Under the pieces are notes generated by a model, which was given only the letters and a program-made list of their open reading frames with translations, did not search any database and had not been told where the DNA came from. Of a DNA stretch of 64,000 nucleotides, positions 15,432-23,634 are shown piece after piece; positions within the stretch are counted from its first letter, which is position 1; each line of letters opens with the position of its first letter. The stretch spans positions 11,749 to 75,748 of the forward strand of contig CAXSBZ010000014.1 in assembly GCA_964236465.1 (NCBI GenBank). Direction: 5' to 3'. The stretch is from Mucilaginibacter_A sp964236465 (GTDB lineage Bacteria; Bacteroidota; Bacteroidia; Sphingobacteriales; Sphingobacteriaceae). Made by a program: the position numbers and the translations under genes.

Positions 15432-16277
15432 TTAGCTTTTCAGCATTTTTATAAAATTGCCCAGTTGTTCTTTCATTTTACGGCGGTCAACGATGAAATC
15501 CAGGAAGCCATGTTCCAGTACAAATTCTGCCGTTTGAAACCCTTTTGGCAAATCTTTTTTAATAGTTTCTTTGATTACCCTCGGGCCGGCAAAACCGATC
15601 AATGCACCGGGTTCTGATACATTGATATCGCCCAGCATGGCATAAGAAGCTGTAACTCCGCCCGTTGTTGGATCGGTAAGCAAGGAGATGTAAGGCAGCT
15701 TGGCCTGTGCCAGCAAGGCTAATTTGGCAGATGTTTTGGCCATCTGCATTAAAGAATAAGCGGCTTCCATCATCCTGGCTCCACCGGATTTGGAAATCAT
15801 CAAAAAAGGCATCCGGTGTTCGATACAATAGTTGATGCTTTGCGCTATTTTTTCGCCAACAACAGAACCCATTGAGCCGCCAATAAAAGTAAAATCCATA
15901 CAAGCGATCACAATATCCTGCTCATTTATTTTTCCATAACCTGCGCGGATAGCATCTTTTAAACCTGTTTTTGCTTTGCTTTCGGCAAGCCGGTCTGTAT
16001 ATTTTTTGGTATCGGCAAAATTTAGCGGATCGCCGGAAACAAAATCCGGAAAAAGTTCTGTAAACTCATTATTATCAAAAAGAATACTGAAATATTCTTT
16101 AGAGCCAATCCGCAAATGGTAGTTGCAATAATGGCAAACGTATTGATTTTCAACTTGTTCTTTATAGTGAAGCGGCTTTTTGCAGTTGGGGCATTTGTTC
16201 CAAATACCATCCGGAGCCTCTTTTTTTTCTTCTGTGGTGGTGATTATTCCTTTTTCTTCCCTTTTAAACCAGGCCAT
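15432..16277 (-). CDS. accD: Acetyl-CoA carboxylase carboxyltransferase subunit beta
   Basis: 281 residues, normal for AccD. The N-terminal zinc ribbon is intact with Cys29, Cys32, Cys48 and Cys51 (CPNC, CHYC). The crotonase-fold body has the acyl-CoA-binding SGGARMMEAAYSLMQMAK and LTDPTTGGVTASYAMLGD segments, and GFAGPRVIKETI. It transfers carboxyl from biotin to acetyl-CoA, the first committed step of fatty acid synthesis, together with AccA, whose gene is not in the window. A copy of the repeat's ACAG variant ends in ATA rather than ATC just upstream of the start (16280-16293). Confidence 0.97.
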   Translation of the reverse strand: MAWFKREEKGIITTTEEKKEAPDGIWNKCPNCKKPLHYKEQVENQYVCHYCNYHLRIGSKEYFSILFDNNEFTELFPDFVSGDPLNFADTKKYTDRLAESKAKTGLKDAIRAGYGKINEQDIVIACMDFTFIGGSMGSVVGEKIAQSINYCIEHRMPFLMISKSGGARMMEAAYSLMQMAKTSAKLALLAQAKLPYISLLTDPTTGGVTASYAMLGDINVSEPGALIGFAGPRVIKETIKKDLPKGFQTAEFVLEHGFLDFIVDRRKMKEQLGNFIKMLKS

Positions 16278-16279
16278 CT

Positions 16280-16293
16280 ATGCTGTTTTTATA
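16280..16293 (-). repeat. Variant dispersed-repeat half-site upstream of accD
   Basis: ATGCTGTTTTTATA, 2 bp from the accD start codon. One base differs from consensus. Confidence 0.55.
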
Positions 16294-16407
16294 GCACAAA
16301 TTAACGAAAAAATTATCCACCGTAGTTTTTTAGCCGCAAAAACATCGGGTCGGAAGTTTAATTTAGAAGAAATTGAGATTCAAATTAAGCTTAAAATTTT
16401 AGAAAAT

Positions 16408-16438
16408 ATTGCCGGAGTATGTATTTTCCTTAACTTCG
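16408..16438 (+). promoter_or_regulatory. Bacteroidota-type promoter of fbaA
   Basis: ATTG at 16408-16411 and TAACTTCG at 16431-16438 are separated by exactly 19 bp, matching the TTTG-N19-TAnnTTTG consensus with one mismatch in each box. The predicted transcript start is about 20 bp before the fbaA ATG. Confidence 0.45.
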
Positions 16439-16465
16439 GTAATTTAACAAAGAGTAATCATAATT

Positions 16466-17545
16466 ATGGACCTTAAAAACTTTAAAGGCGTACTGCATGG
16501 CGATCAGGTACAGCAACTGTTTGAATTAGCTAAACAGCATCAATTTGCTTTGCCCGCCGTCAATGTAATCAATACAAATACCATAAATGCAGTAATGGAA
16601 ACTGCAAAAGCCGTTAATTCTCCGGTTATCATCCAGCTTTCTAATGGTGGTGCACAATTTTATGCTGGCAAATCATTAAACAATGATCAATTGCAGGCCT
16701 GTATTCTGGGTGCGGTTTCTGCTGCCAAACATGTGCATTTGCTGGCAGAACACTATGGTATTGCCGTGATTTTGCATACCGATCATGCGGCAAAAAAGTT
16801 ACTACCTTGGATTGATGGTTTGTTAGCGCATGGCGAACGCTATTTTGAGCAACACAACAAACCCTTGTTCTCTTCGCACATGCTGGACCTTTCCGAAGAA
16901 CCGATTGAAGAAAACATAGAAATTTCTGCTAAATATTTGGAAAGAATGTCTAAAATGGGCATGACGATCGAAATAGAATTGGGCGTAACCGGAGGCGAAG
17001 AAGATGGTGTGGACAATTCTGATGTTGATAGTTCCCGTTTATATACGCAGCCTGAAGATGTAGCTTATGCTTATGAAAATTTGAGTAAAGTGAGCGATCG
17101 TTTTACGGTGGCTGCTGCTTTTGGCAACGTGCATGGCGTTTACAAGCCTGGCAATGTAAAACTCCAGCCAGTTATCCTGCACAACTCACAAGTGTATGTA
17201 AAACAGCATTTTAACCTAACTGCTGATAAGCCTGTTAATTTTGTTTTTCATGGCGGATCAGGTTCAACACAAACAGAAATCCGTGAAGCGATTTCTTACG
17301 GAGCCATCAAAATGAATATTGATACTGATATGCAATGGGCTTTTTGGGAAGGCGTACTGGATTACTATCATGCAAACGAAAGCTTTTTGCAAACACAAAT
17401 TGGTAGCCCGGGCAAAGAAGATGCACCAAACAAAAAATATTATGACCCGCGAGTTTGGTTGCGCAAAGGCGAAGAAAACTTCGTTAAACGGTTGACTGCT
17501 GCTTTTGATGATTTGAATTGCATCAACGTAAACGAAAAAATATAA
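16466..17545 (+). CDS. fbaA: Class II fructose-bisphosphate aldolase
   Basis: 359 residues, the length of the E. coli FbaA-type class IIA enzymes. Zinc and catalytic residues lie in VILHTDHAAKKLL, the ELGVTGGEEDGVDN loop, and the NVHGVYKPGNVKL and FHGGSGSTQTEI segments, ending with MNIDTDMQWAFW. It interconverts fructose 1,6-bisphosphate with dihydroxyacetone phosphate and glyceraldehyde 3-phosphate in glycolysis and gluconeogenesis. The gene is transcribed alone, divergently from accD, and is closed by a strong terminator. Confidence 0.97.
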   Translation: MDLKNFKGVLHGDQVQQLFELAKQHQFALPAVNVINTNTINAVMETAKAVNSPVIIQLSNGGAQFYAGKSLNNDQLQACILGAVSAAKHVHLLAEHYGIAVILHTDHAAKKLLPWIDGLLAHGERYFEQHNKPLFSSHMLDLSEEPIEENIEISAKYLERMSKMGMTIEIELGVTGGEEDGVDNSDVDSSRLYTQPEDVAYAYENLSKVSDRFTVAAAFGNVHGVYKPGNVKLQPVILHNSQVYVKQHFNLTADKPVNFVFHGGSGSTQTEIREAISYGAIKMNIDTDMQWAFWEGVLDYYHANESFLQTQIGSPGKEDAPNKKYYDPRVWLRKGEENFVKRLTAAFDDLNCINVNEKI

Positions 17546-17563
17546 AGCTGATATCATCATCAG

Positions 17564-17596
17564 AAAACGCCATTGTTAAATTCAATGGCGTTTTTT
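17564..17596 (+). terminator. Rho-independent terminator of fbaA
   Basis: AAAACGCCATTG and CAATGGCGTTTTTT pair over 12 bp around a 7-nt loop and end in a T-run. Confidence 0.9.
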
Positions 17597-17618
17597 ATTG
17601 ATACAATAATTGAATTTT

Positions 17619-18083
17619 ATGGCTGAGAAACTTAACCTTTTCGAACGGTTTGCCAACTGGGCAACTAAAGCTACCGGCAGTGCAACAGCTTTTATTAGTG
17701 CTGTTTTTATCATTCTAATTTGGGGGATAACCGGCCCGATCTTTAAATATTCAGATGTTTGGCAACTGGTTATCAATACTGGTACAACTGTTATTGCTTT
17801 TTTAATGGTTTTTTTAATTCAGAAATCACAAAACAAAGATTCAAAAGCTGTTCATTTAAAACTGAATGAACTGATTGTTGCCAATAAATACGCCAGTAAC
17901 CGGATGGTAAGCATCGAAAATTTATCAGAAAAAGAACTGGATAAATTGCACGAATTTTATTTGACGTTAACAAGCCTTGCCGAAAAAGATTCCGACATCC
18001 ATAAATCCCACTCTATTGATGCAGCAATAAAAAACCATCAGCGTAAAGTGGATAATCTCAAAGAAAATTTGAAAAAACTATAA
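17619..18083 (+). CDS. Low-affinity iron permease family protein
   Basis: 154 residues from the ATG at 17619 (an in-frame TTG 9 bp upstream is less likely). Two hydrophobic segments, ATAFISAVFIILIWGITG and VWQLVINTGTTVIAFLMVFL, are followed by the conserved IQKSQNKDSKAVHLKLNELI, the hallmark of the family related to yeast Fet4. In bacteria the transport function is largely unproven. A C-terminal cytosolic tail is helical and charged. The stop overlaps the next start (TAATG), so it is cotranscribed with the acetyltransferase gene. Confidence 0.85.
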   Translation: MAEKLNLFERFANWATKATGSATAFISAVFIILIWGITGPIFKYSDVWQLVINTGTTVIAFLMVFLIQKSQNKDSKAVHLKLNELIVANKYASNRMVSIENLSEKELDKLHEFYLTLTSLAEKDSDIHKSHSIDAAIKNHQRKVDNLKENLKKL

Positions 18084-18532
18084 TGAGTGAGATTAAGATA
18101 AATAAAACAACCAACCAAATTAAGCTGAAACAGGTTTTTGCTATCCGCAGAGAGGTTTTTGTTGAAGAGCAAAACTGCCCGCCAGAGCTGGAATGGGAAT
18201 ATGAAGATGAATCTACTCATTTTTTAGCAACAGTTGATGAAGAACCGGCTGGTGCTGCCCGTTGGCGAAAAACTGCAAATGGCTATAAATTGGAACGTTT
18301 TGCGGTTTTAAAAAAGTTTAGAGGTTCTGGCGTTGGTCAGGCTTTGGTGAAAGCAGTCTTGGCAGATTTGCCCCAGGGAGCCAAACCTATTTATCTCCAT
18401 GCCCAAATACAAGCCGTTACGCTGTACGAAAAGTTTTTGTTTGAAAAAATGGGTGAGGAGTTTGAAGAAGCCGGTATCAGGCACTATAAAATGGTGTTGA
18501 ATACTTTGCCTGATCAAGCACAACGATTTTAG
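18083..18532 (+). CDS. GNAT family N-acetyltransferase
   Basis: 149 residues with the complete GNAT fold: AIRREVFVEEQNCP near residue 23 (an ElaA/YjcF-like start), the beta-4 strand KLERFAVLKKFRG, the acetyl-CoA-binding RGSGVGQALVKAVL motif and the C-terminal HAQIQAVTLYEKFLF with a conserved Tyr. The substrate is unknown. It starts at the stop of the iron-permease-like gene. Its TAG stop lies inside the dispersed-repeat palindrome 18525-18572. Confidence 0.88.
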   Translation: MSEIKINKTTNQIKLKQVFAIRREVFVEEQNCPPELEWEYEDESTHFLATVDEEPAGAARWRKTANGYKLERFAVLKKFRGSGVGQALVKAVLADLPQGAKPIYLHAQIQAVTLYEKFLFEKMGEEFEEAGIRHYKMVLNTLPDQAQRF

Positions 18533-18572
18533 GTTGATAAAAACAGTATGCTTCTTTTGTCAACCTAAAATC
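18525..18572. repeat. Longest palindromic copy of the dispersed repeat
   Basis: Near-perfect 48-bp palindrome. The left half is GATTTTAGGTTGATAAAAAC followed by AGTAT (ACAG variant). The right half uses the GAAG variant and ends in GTCAACCTAAAATC. It includes the GNAT stop codon, showing that the TTTTAGGT extension belongs to the repeat. Confidence 0.9.
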
Positions 18573-18585
18573 TGTACAAAACAAA

Positions 18586-18617
18586 ACAGCCGCATCATTT
18601 AGTGCGGCTATTTTTGT
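18586..18617. terminator. Terminator between convergent GNAT and NADH dehydrogenase genes
   Basis: AGCCGCA (18588-18594) and TGCGGCT (18603-18609) form a GC-rich stem flanked by A-rich and T-rich tracts, so it can act in both directions. Confidence 0.8.
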
Positions 18618-18618
18618 T

Positions 18619-19938
18619 TTATATGGAAGTTTCAGATGCCGGAACGAGTTGCTCCGGTTTTGCTTCCGGTTTTAAATAGGGGCGGATGATCAATCTTGTC
18701 CCACCGTTATAACTGATGTAACTGCCTAACCAATTGATAAATACAACTACTTTATTACGGAAACCCATTAGTAAAACCAAGTGGATAAACATCCAGGTCA
18801 GCCAGGCAAAAAAGCCTTGAAATTTAATTTTCCCTAAATCTACAACTGCTTTATTGCGGCCAATTGTAGCCATAGAACCTTGATCGTTGTATTTGAAATT
18901 TACGGTCGGTTCGTTTTTGATCAGGTGTAAAAGATTGCCTGCCAAGTGCTTTCCTTGCTGAATGGCAACCGGGGCAACGCCGGGCAAACCTTTCGGCATG
19001 GCTTCAGTTACAGACGAAGATACATCGCCAATGGCAAAAACATTGTTTAAACCAGTTACGCGATTAATTTCGTCCGTTGATAGCCGGTTACCTTTGGTAA
19101 TCTGTTCTTTGGAAAATCCTTCTGGCACAATACCCATCACGCCTGCAGACCAGATTACGTTTTTAGTATTGATCTTTCTGCCACCCTCAAAAGCAATTAC
19201 CTCGCCATTATAACTTTCTACTTTTACGCCGGTAAGCACTTCAACATTCATGTTTTCCAGAAATTCCTGTGCTTTTTTTGAAGCCTGTTCAGACATGTTG
19301 GCCAGCACTTTCGGCAGAAAATCCACCAGGTAAACCTTCATTTCCGCTTTGTTCAGCTCCGGGTAATCCTTGTTCAAAACAAAGTTCCGGATCTCTGCTA
19401 TTGAGCCGGCAAGTTCTGCACCGGTTGGCCCGGCACCAACTAAAACAAAAGTCAGATAAGGTTCACGCTCTTGTTTAGTTGGCAATAGCAAAGCTTTTTC
19501 AATGTTTTGCAAAATAGCACTGCGCAGGTTTAAAGCTTCTACAATACTTTTCATCGGAAGTGCATTTTGCTCAATTTCTTTGTTTCCAAAAAAATTTGTG
19601 GTAGAGCCGGTGGCAATAATCAAATAATCATAAGGTATATCGCCAATGCTTGTCTCGATGCTGTTTTTATCGGTATTAATTTTGTTTACTTCAGCAATCC
19701 TAAAACGAAAGTTTTTTTGTCCTTCAAAAGTTTTTCTGATTGAAAAAGCAATCGAATCTGCTTCGAGGCTGCCGGTGGCTACCTGATACATCAGCGGTTG
19801 AAAGGTGTGGTAGTTGTGTTTATCAACCAGTAAAACATCTACTTCTTTGTTTTTCAATGTTTTAGCCAGTTCTATTCCGCCAAAGCCAGCACCAACGATC
19901 ACGACTTTTGGAAAATCGGAGTTGTAATTTGATTCCAT
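18619..19938 (-). CDS. ndh: Type II NADH dehydrogenase (NDH-2)
   Basis: 439 residues. The N-terminal FAD-binding motif VVIVGAGFGGIELAK, the NYHTFQPLMYQVATG segment, the second dinucleotide-binding motif VLVGAGPTGAELAG and the late AIGDVSS motif are all present. The C-terminal hydrophobic, amphipathic part (residues ~370-410, FFAWLTWMFIHLVLLMGF) anchors it to the membrane. NDH-2 passes electrons from NADH to the quinone pool without pumping protons. Homologues are FAD proteins of the alternative NADH dehydrogenase type. The gene stands alone. Confidence 0.93.
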   Translation of the reverse strand: MESNYNSDFPKVVIVGAGFGGIELAKTLKNKEVDVLLVDKHNYHTFQPLMYQVATGSLEADSIAFSIRKTFEGQKNFRFRIAEVNKINTDKNSIETSIGDIPYDYLIIATGSTTNFFGNKEIEQNALPMKSIVEALNLRSAILQNIEKALLLPTKQEREPYLTFVLVGAGPTGAELAGSIAEIRNFVLNKDYPELNKAEMKVYLVDFLPKVLANMSEQASKKAQEFLENMNVEVLTGVKVESYNGEVIAFEGGRKINTKNVIWSAGVMGIVPEGFSKEQITKGNRLSTDEINRVTGLNNVFAIGDVSSSVTEAMPKGLPGVAPVAIQQGKHLAGNLLHLIKNEPTVNFKYNDQGSMATIGRNKAVVDLGKIKFQGFFAWLTWMFIHLVLLMGFRNKVVVFINWLGSYISYNGGTRLIIRPYLKPEAKPEQLVPASETSI

Positions 19939-19985
19939 ATATTAATTACAGATTTATAAGAATTCTGTTTTGGGATAAAAATACA

Positions 19986-20015
19986 AAAGCCATTCTGAAT
20001 AATCAGAATGGCTTT
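19986..20015 (-). terminator. Terminator downstream of secDF
   Basis: AAAGCCATTCTGA and TCAGAATGGCTTT pair over 13 bp. It lies 18 bp beyond the secDF stop on the minus strand. Confidence 0.75.
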
Positions 20016-20033
20016 AAAATTAGGAGATTGAGA

Positions 20034-23000
20034 TTAGTTTAGATTTTTTTTACCAAAATCCACAATAACCGGAGTAGCTACGCAAATTGAAGAATACGTG
20101 CCGAAACAAACCCCGATTAGGAGTGCAAAAGAGAACCCGCGGATCACTTCCCCACCAAAAATAAACAATACAATTAGCACGAAGATTACGGTTAAGGCAG
20201 TGATAATTGTACGGCTTAACGTACTGTTGATCGCATCATTGATAACCTCATTCTGATTATCGGTTTTAGAATTATGCAAGCCAAGGAACTCACGGATTCT
20301 GTCGAAAACAACTACCGTGTCATTAATTGAATAACCAATTACCGTTAAAATAGCGGCTATAAAATTCTGGTCGATATCTAAGGAGAACGGTAAAATCCCC
20401 CAAAATAAAGAAAAGAAACTGAGTACCAGTAAAGCATCATGTGCGGTAGCAACCATTGCACCCAAGCTAAATTGCCATCTGCGGAAACGAATTAGGATAT
20501 AAAAAGAGATCACCAGGATGGCGAAAACTACGGAATAGATGGCACTCGTTTTCAAGTCATTAGCAATGGTTGGCCCTACTTTTTGCTGGCTCATGATCTG
20601 GCTTGGATTGTTCACGAGCTTCAAGCCTTCTTTCAATTTATTTTCTGCTTTGGTTTCTGCGGAAGGAGAAGTATCATCTACCAAATACGCCGTAGTAATA
20701 CGCAATTGCGGTTTGGCTGTACCAAAAGTTTTAACTTCCGTAGTCAGATGGTAAGTTTTATTCAAAGCATCACGCACTTGTTGGGCGTCAACCGGTTTTT
20801 CAAAACGGACAACATAAGTCCTTCCGCCTTTAAAATCTACACCTAAACTGAAGCCTCTGGTGAAAATGGAAATCAGCCCGGCCAGAATAAACAGCCCGGA
20901 AAATGTGTAAAATTTAAACCTGTTTTTCACAAAAGCATAATGTGCATTTTTAAAAGTGTGTGCACTCCAGGGATTGGAAAACTTAATATCCATTCCTTTT
21001 TCTATCATCCATTCAAAAATTAAACGAGAAATTAAAAGCGAACAAAACAGGGAAGTGATAATACCGATCAGCAAGGTGGTTGCAAAACCCAGGATAGGGC
21101 CGGAACCGAACACATATAAAATAATACCGGTTAAAAAAGTAGTGATGTTTGAATCCAGGATGGAAGGCATCGCATGTGTAAAACCATCTGCCACAGCAAT
21201 CCGAACTGATTTGCCTTGTGCCAATTCTTCCCGCACACGTTCATAAATCAAAACGTTTGCATCCACCGAAATACCCAGGATCAAAACGATACCTGCTAAA
21301 CCAGGCAACGTCAGTACGGCACCTAAACTTGCCAGCACGCCAAACAAGAAAAAAACGTTGATAAAAACAGCAACAACCGCTACGGTTCCGGCGCGGTTAT
21401 AATAAAATATCATGAATATCAATACCACCAAAAAACCAATGATGCAGGACAAAACACCTGCATGAATGGCTTCCTGACCCAGTGACGGGCCAACAATTGC
21501 TTCTTCTACAATCCGAGCAGGAGCAGGTAAACGCCCGGCTTTCAACACGTTAGCTAAATCTTTGGTATCATCCACCGTAAAACTTCCGGAGATGGATGAA
21601 ACGCCTCCGGAGATTTCATTCTGAACAGTTGGTGCAGAATATACATTGTTATCCAGCACAATGGCAATGGATTTTTTATTGTTTGCATCAGCTGCCGCCG
21701 CAGCCGTAACGGTACGCCATTTGGCTGCACCATCAGCATTCATGGTCATTTGTACTTCCGGGCTGCCTTTTGGATCGTAATCATTTCGGGCATCGGCAAT
21801 TACATCACCAGCCAAAACCGGCCCACCATCGGCACCAGTTAGTTTGATGGCATACAGTTCTATACGCGGAATTTTATCAGTAAAACGTTGACTGTAATTG
21901 TCGTTCAGTGGCATGGCTTTTTCACCCCATAAAAAACGTATGTTCTGGGGGATTACCGCTTTTACATCTGCACTGGCCAGCAGTTTATCCACTTTTGCCG
22001 TATCATTAACAGCAGAAAAACCAACAACGGGTCCCGGAACTGCCTGTATGCCACCATTTTGAGAAGCATAAACATTTGGCCGGAGCATGTTTTGGTTCAG
22101 CAAAGGGCTATTAATAGCAGGATTATTTGTTTTTAAGCTTTTAGAACTTGTATCCGCCAATTTGCTTTTGGCCACTTTGTTTAATAAACTATTATTTGCA
22201 GATGCAGTATCAGTTTTTGCAGATGCTGTTTTTACCGTATCTTTTCCGGAGTTGGATGCCAGTTTTGCTTTAGCAGCCAAAATGTTATTGACGTTGCCCA
22301 GCAGGTTTACAATTTCCGAGTTATCAAAAGTTTCGTAAAATTCCAACTTGGCCGAACCTTGCAATAATTTTCTTACCCGATCTGTGTTGGCTTCTGAAAT
22401 GCCCGGCAACTCGATCAAAATACGGTTTGTACCACTTTGCAGTTGGATATTTGGTGCCGTTACACCAAACTTATCGATCCGGCTCCTTAAAATATTAAAA
22501 GAACGATCTACTGCGCTTTTGGCTTCATCCTGCAAATAACGTTTTACCTCGTTGTTGGAAGCATCAAATTTGATCCGGCTTTGGCTTTCTTTGGTCGAAA
22601 AAATAGTCGCCAGTTTTCCGTTTGGGTTCAGCTTTTCGTAAGCATTTACAAACAAAGTGATGTAATCCTGCTGGCTGGTTTTAGATTTAATTTCCGCATT
22701 TGCTAATGCCTGATTAAAAGCCTGATCTGTATTATTATCAGATAAAGATTTTACCAATTCGGCCAGCGAAATCTGCATCGTTACGTTCATTCCGCCTTTC
22801 AAATCCAAACCTAAAGCCAGCTCTTTGTCTTTGCAGTACTGATAAGTATGGTTGAAAACAGGATATACCGGTTGGGTTGCGATAGAATCAAGATAAGACT
22901 TTTCCTTTTCAGGATTGCCTTTGGCATAATTTCTGGCATTTTGCTCTACGTTTTTTGCCACCCACGTGAAGGACAGCTGATAAAGGCAGACGATGGCCAG

Positions 23001-23039
23001 AACAATTGCGAAGAATTTAATTACTCCTTTACTTTGCAT
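20034..23039 (-). CDS. secDF: Protein translocase SecDF (SecD-SecF fusion)
   Basis: 1001 residues: SecD and SecF in one chain, as usual in Bacteroidota. An N-terminal membrane segment is followed by LGLDLKGGMNV (residues 77-87). A P1 periplasmic domain contains a Lys/Ser/Asn-rich insert at about residues 250-330, then SecD membrane segments with the ISVDANVLIYERVREEL motif. The SecF half begins near residue 715, with LGVDFKGGRTYVV and SINDTVVVFDRIRE. It uses the proton-motive force to pull secreted proteins across the inner membrane after SecA action. It is monocistronic, with a -7 box upstream and a terminator downstream. Confidence 0.97.
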   Translation of the reverse strand: MQSKGVIKFFAIVLAIVCLYQLSFTWVAKNVEQNARNYAKGNPEKEKSYLDSIATQPVYPVFNHTYQYCKDKELALGLDLKGGMNVTMQISLAELVKSLSDNNTDQAFNQALANAEIKSKTSQQDYITLFVNAYEKLNPNGKLATIFSTKESQSRIKFDASNNEVKRYLQDEAKSAVDRSFNILRSRIDKFGVTAPNIQLQSGTNRILIELPGISEANTDRVRKLLQGSAKLEFYETFDNSEIVNLLGNVNNILAAKAKLASNSGKDTVKTASAKTDTASANNSLLNKVAKSKLADTSSKSLKTNNPAINSPLLNQNMLRPNVYASQNGGIQAVPGPVVGFSAVNDTAKVDKLLASADVKAVIPQNIRFLWGEKAMPLNDNYSQRFTDKIPRIELYAIKLTGADGGPVLAGDVIADARNDYDPKGSPEVQMTMNADGAAKWRTVTAAAAADANNKKSIAIVLDNNVYSAPTVQNEISGGVSSISGSFTVDDTKDLANVLKAGRLPAPARIVEEAIVGPSLGQEAIHAGVLSCIIGFLVVLIFMIFYYNRAGTVAVVAVFINVFFLFGVLASLGAVLTLPGLAGIVLILGISVDANVLIYERVREELAQGKSVRIAVADGFTHAMPSILDSNITTFLTGIILYVFGSGPILGFATTLLIGIITSLFCSLLISRLIFEWMIEKGMDIKFSNPWSAHTFKNAHYAFVKNRFKFYTFSGLFILAGLISIFTRGFSLGVDFKGGRTYVVRFEKPVDAQQVRDALNKTYHLTTEVKTFGTAKPQLRITTAYLVDDTSPSAETKAENKLKEGLKLVNNPSQIMSQQKVGPTIANDLKTSAIYSVVFAILVISFYILIRFRRWQFSLGAMVATAHDALLVLSFFSLFWGILPFSLDIDQNFIAAILTVIGYSINDTVVVFDRIREFLGLHNSKTDNQNEVINDAINSTLSRTIITALTVIFVLIVLFIFGGEVIRGFSFALLIGVCFGTYSSICVATPVIVDFGKKNLN

Positions 23040-23091
23040 GTGCTGTTAAATGTATATTATAGTATGGATTATGGGTTTTTTAACAAGACGG

Positions 23092-23099
23092 CAAAGCTA
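23092..23099 (-). promoter_or_regulatory. -7 promoter box of secDF
   Basis: Read on the minus strand this is TAGCTTTG, an exact match to TAnnTTTG, 53 bp before the secDF start. No clear -33 box at the expected distance. Confidence 0.4.
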
Positions 23100-23130
23100 A
23101 CAAAAAAACACAATTTTGGTTTTTTTAGTT

Positions 23131-23144
23131 GATAAAAGAAGCAT
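23131..23144 (+). repeat. Dispersed repeat half-site between folA and secDF
   Basis: GATAAAAGAAGCAT preceded by TTTTTTAGTT, 9 bp from the folA stop. Confidence 0.8.
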
Positions 23145-23152
23145 CACCGGTC

Positions 23153-23632
23153 TCAACGATTTAAGGTAATGAAAGAATAAGACAGGAGATTTTTTTCATC
23201 CGGCACAAAATCCCGGCGGTTTGTTTCCTGCCATTCTTGCAAATCGATTTTTGGGAAAAAAGTATCGCCCTCAAAATCCTGATGGACCCGGGTCAGTTCG
23301 ATTTGGTTGGCAATTGGCAAAGCCTGACGGTAAATTTCTGCTCCGCCAATCACAAAAATTTCTTCTTCATCGGCACAAAGTTTTAGGCCATCTTCCAATG
23401 AAGCCACAACCTCGCATCCTGCTATATTTTTGATGTTTCTGCTGATCACGATATTCCGGCGATTGGGCAGCGGTTTCCCGATAGAATCATACGTTTTTCT
23501 GCCCATAAAAACAGTATGGCCAGTAGTCAGCTGTTTAAAATGTTTCATATCTGCGGGCAAATGCCAGATCAACTGATTGTTTTTGCCGATTACATTGTTG
23601 GATGAAACCGCAACAATTAAAGTAACAATCAT
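23153..23632 (-). CDS. folA: Dihydrofolate reductase
   Basis: 159 residues from the ATG at 23632. An upstream in-frame start would overlap the preceding gene and adds a non-conserved leader. Typical features are IVAVSSNNVIGKNNQLIWHLP with Asp28 in PADMKHFK as the proton-donor acid, the NADPH-binding HTVFMGRKTYDSIG, PNRRNIVISR and FVIGGAEIYRQALP. It reduces dihydrofolate to tetrahydrofolate, restoring the cofactor consumed by thymidylate synthase, whose gene lies one gene upstream. The start codon is 2 bp after the M1 peptidase stop, so the three genes probably form an operon. Confidence 0.96.
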   Translation of the reverse strand: MIVTLIVAVSSNNVIGKNNQLIWHLPADMKHFKQLTTGHTVFMGRKTYDSIGKPLPNRRNIVISRNIKNIAGCEVVASLEDGLKLCADEEEIFVIGGAEIYRQALPIANQIELTRVHQDFEGDTFFPKIDLQEWQETNRRDFVPDEKNLLSYSFITLNR

Positions 23633-23634
23633 TT

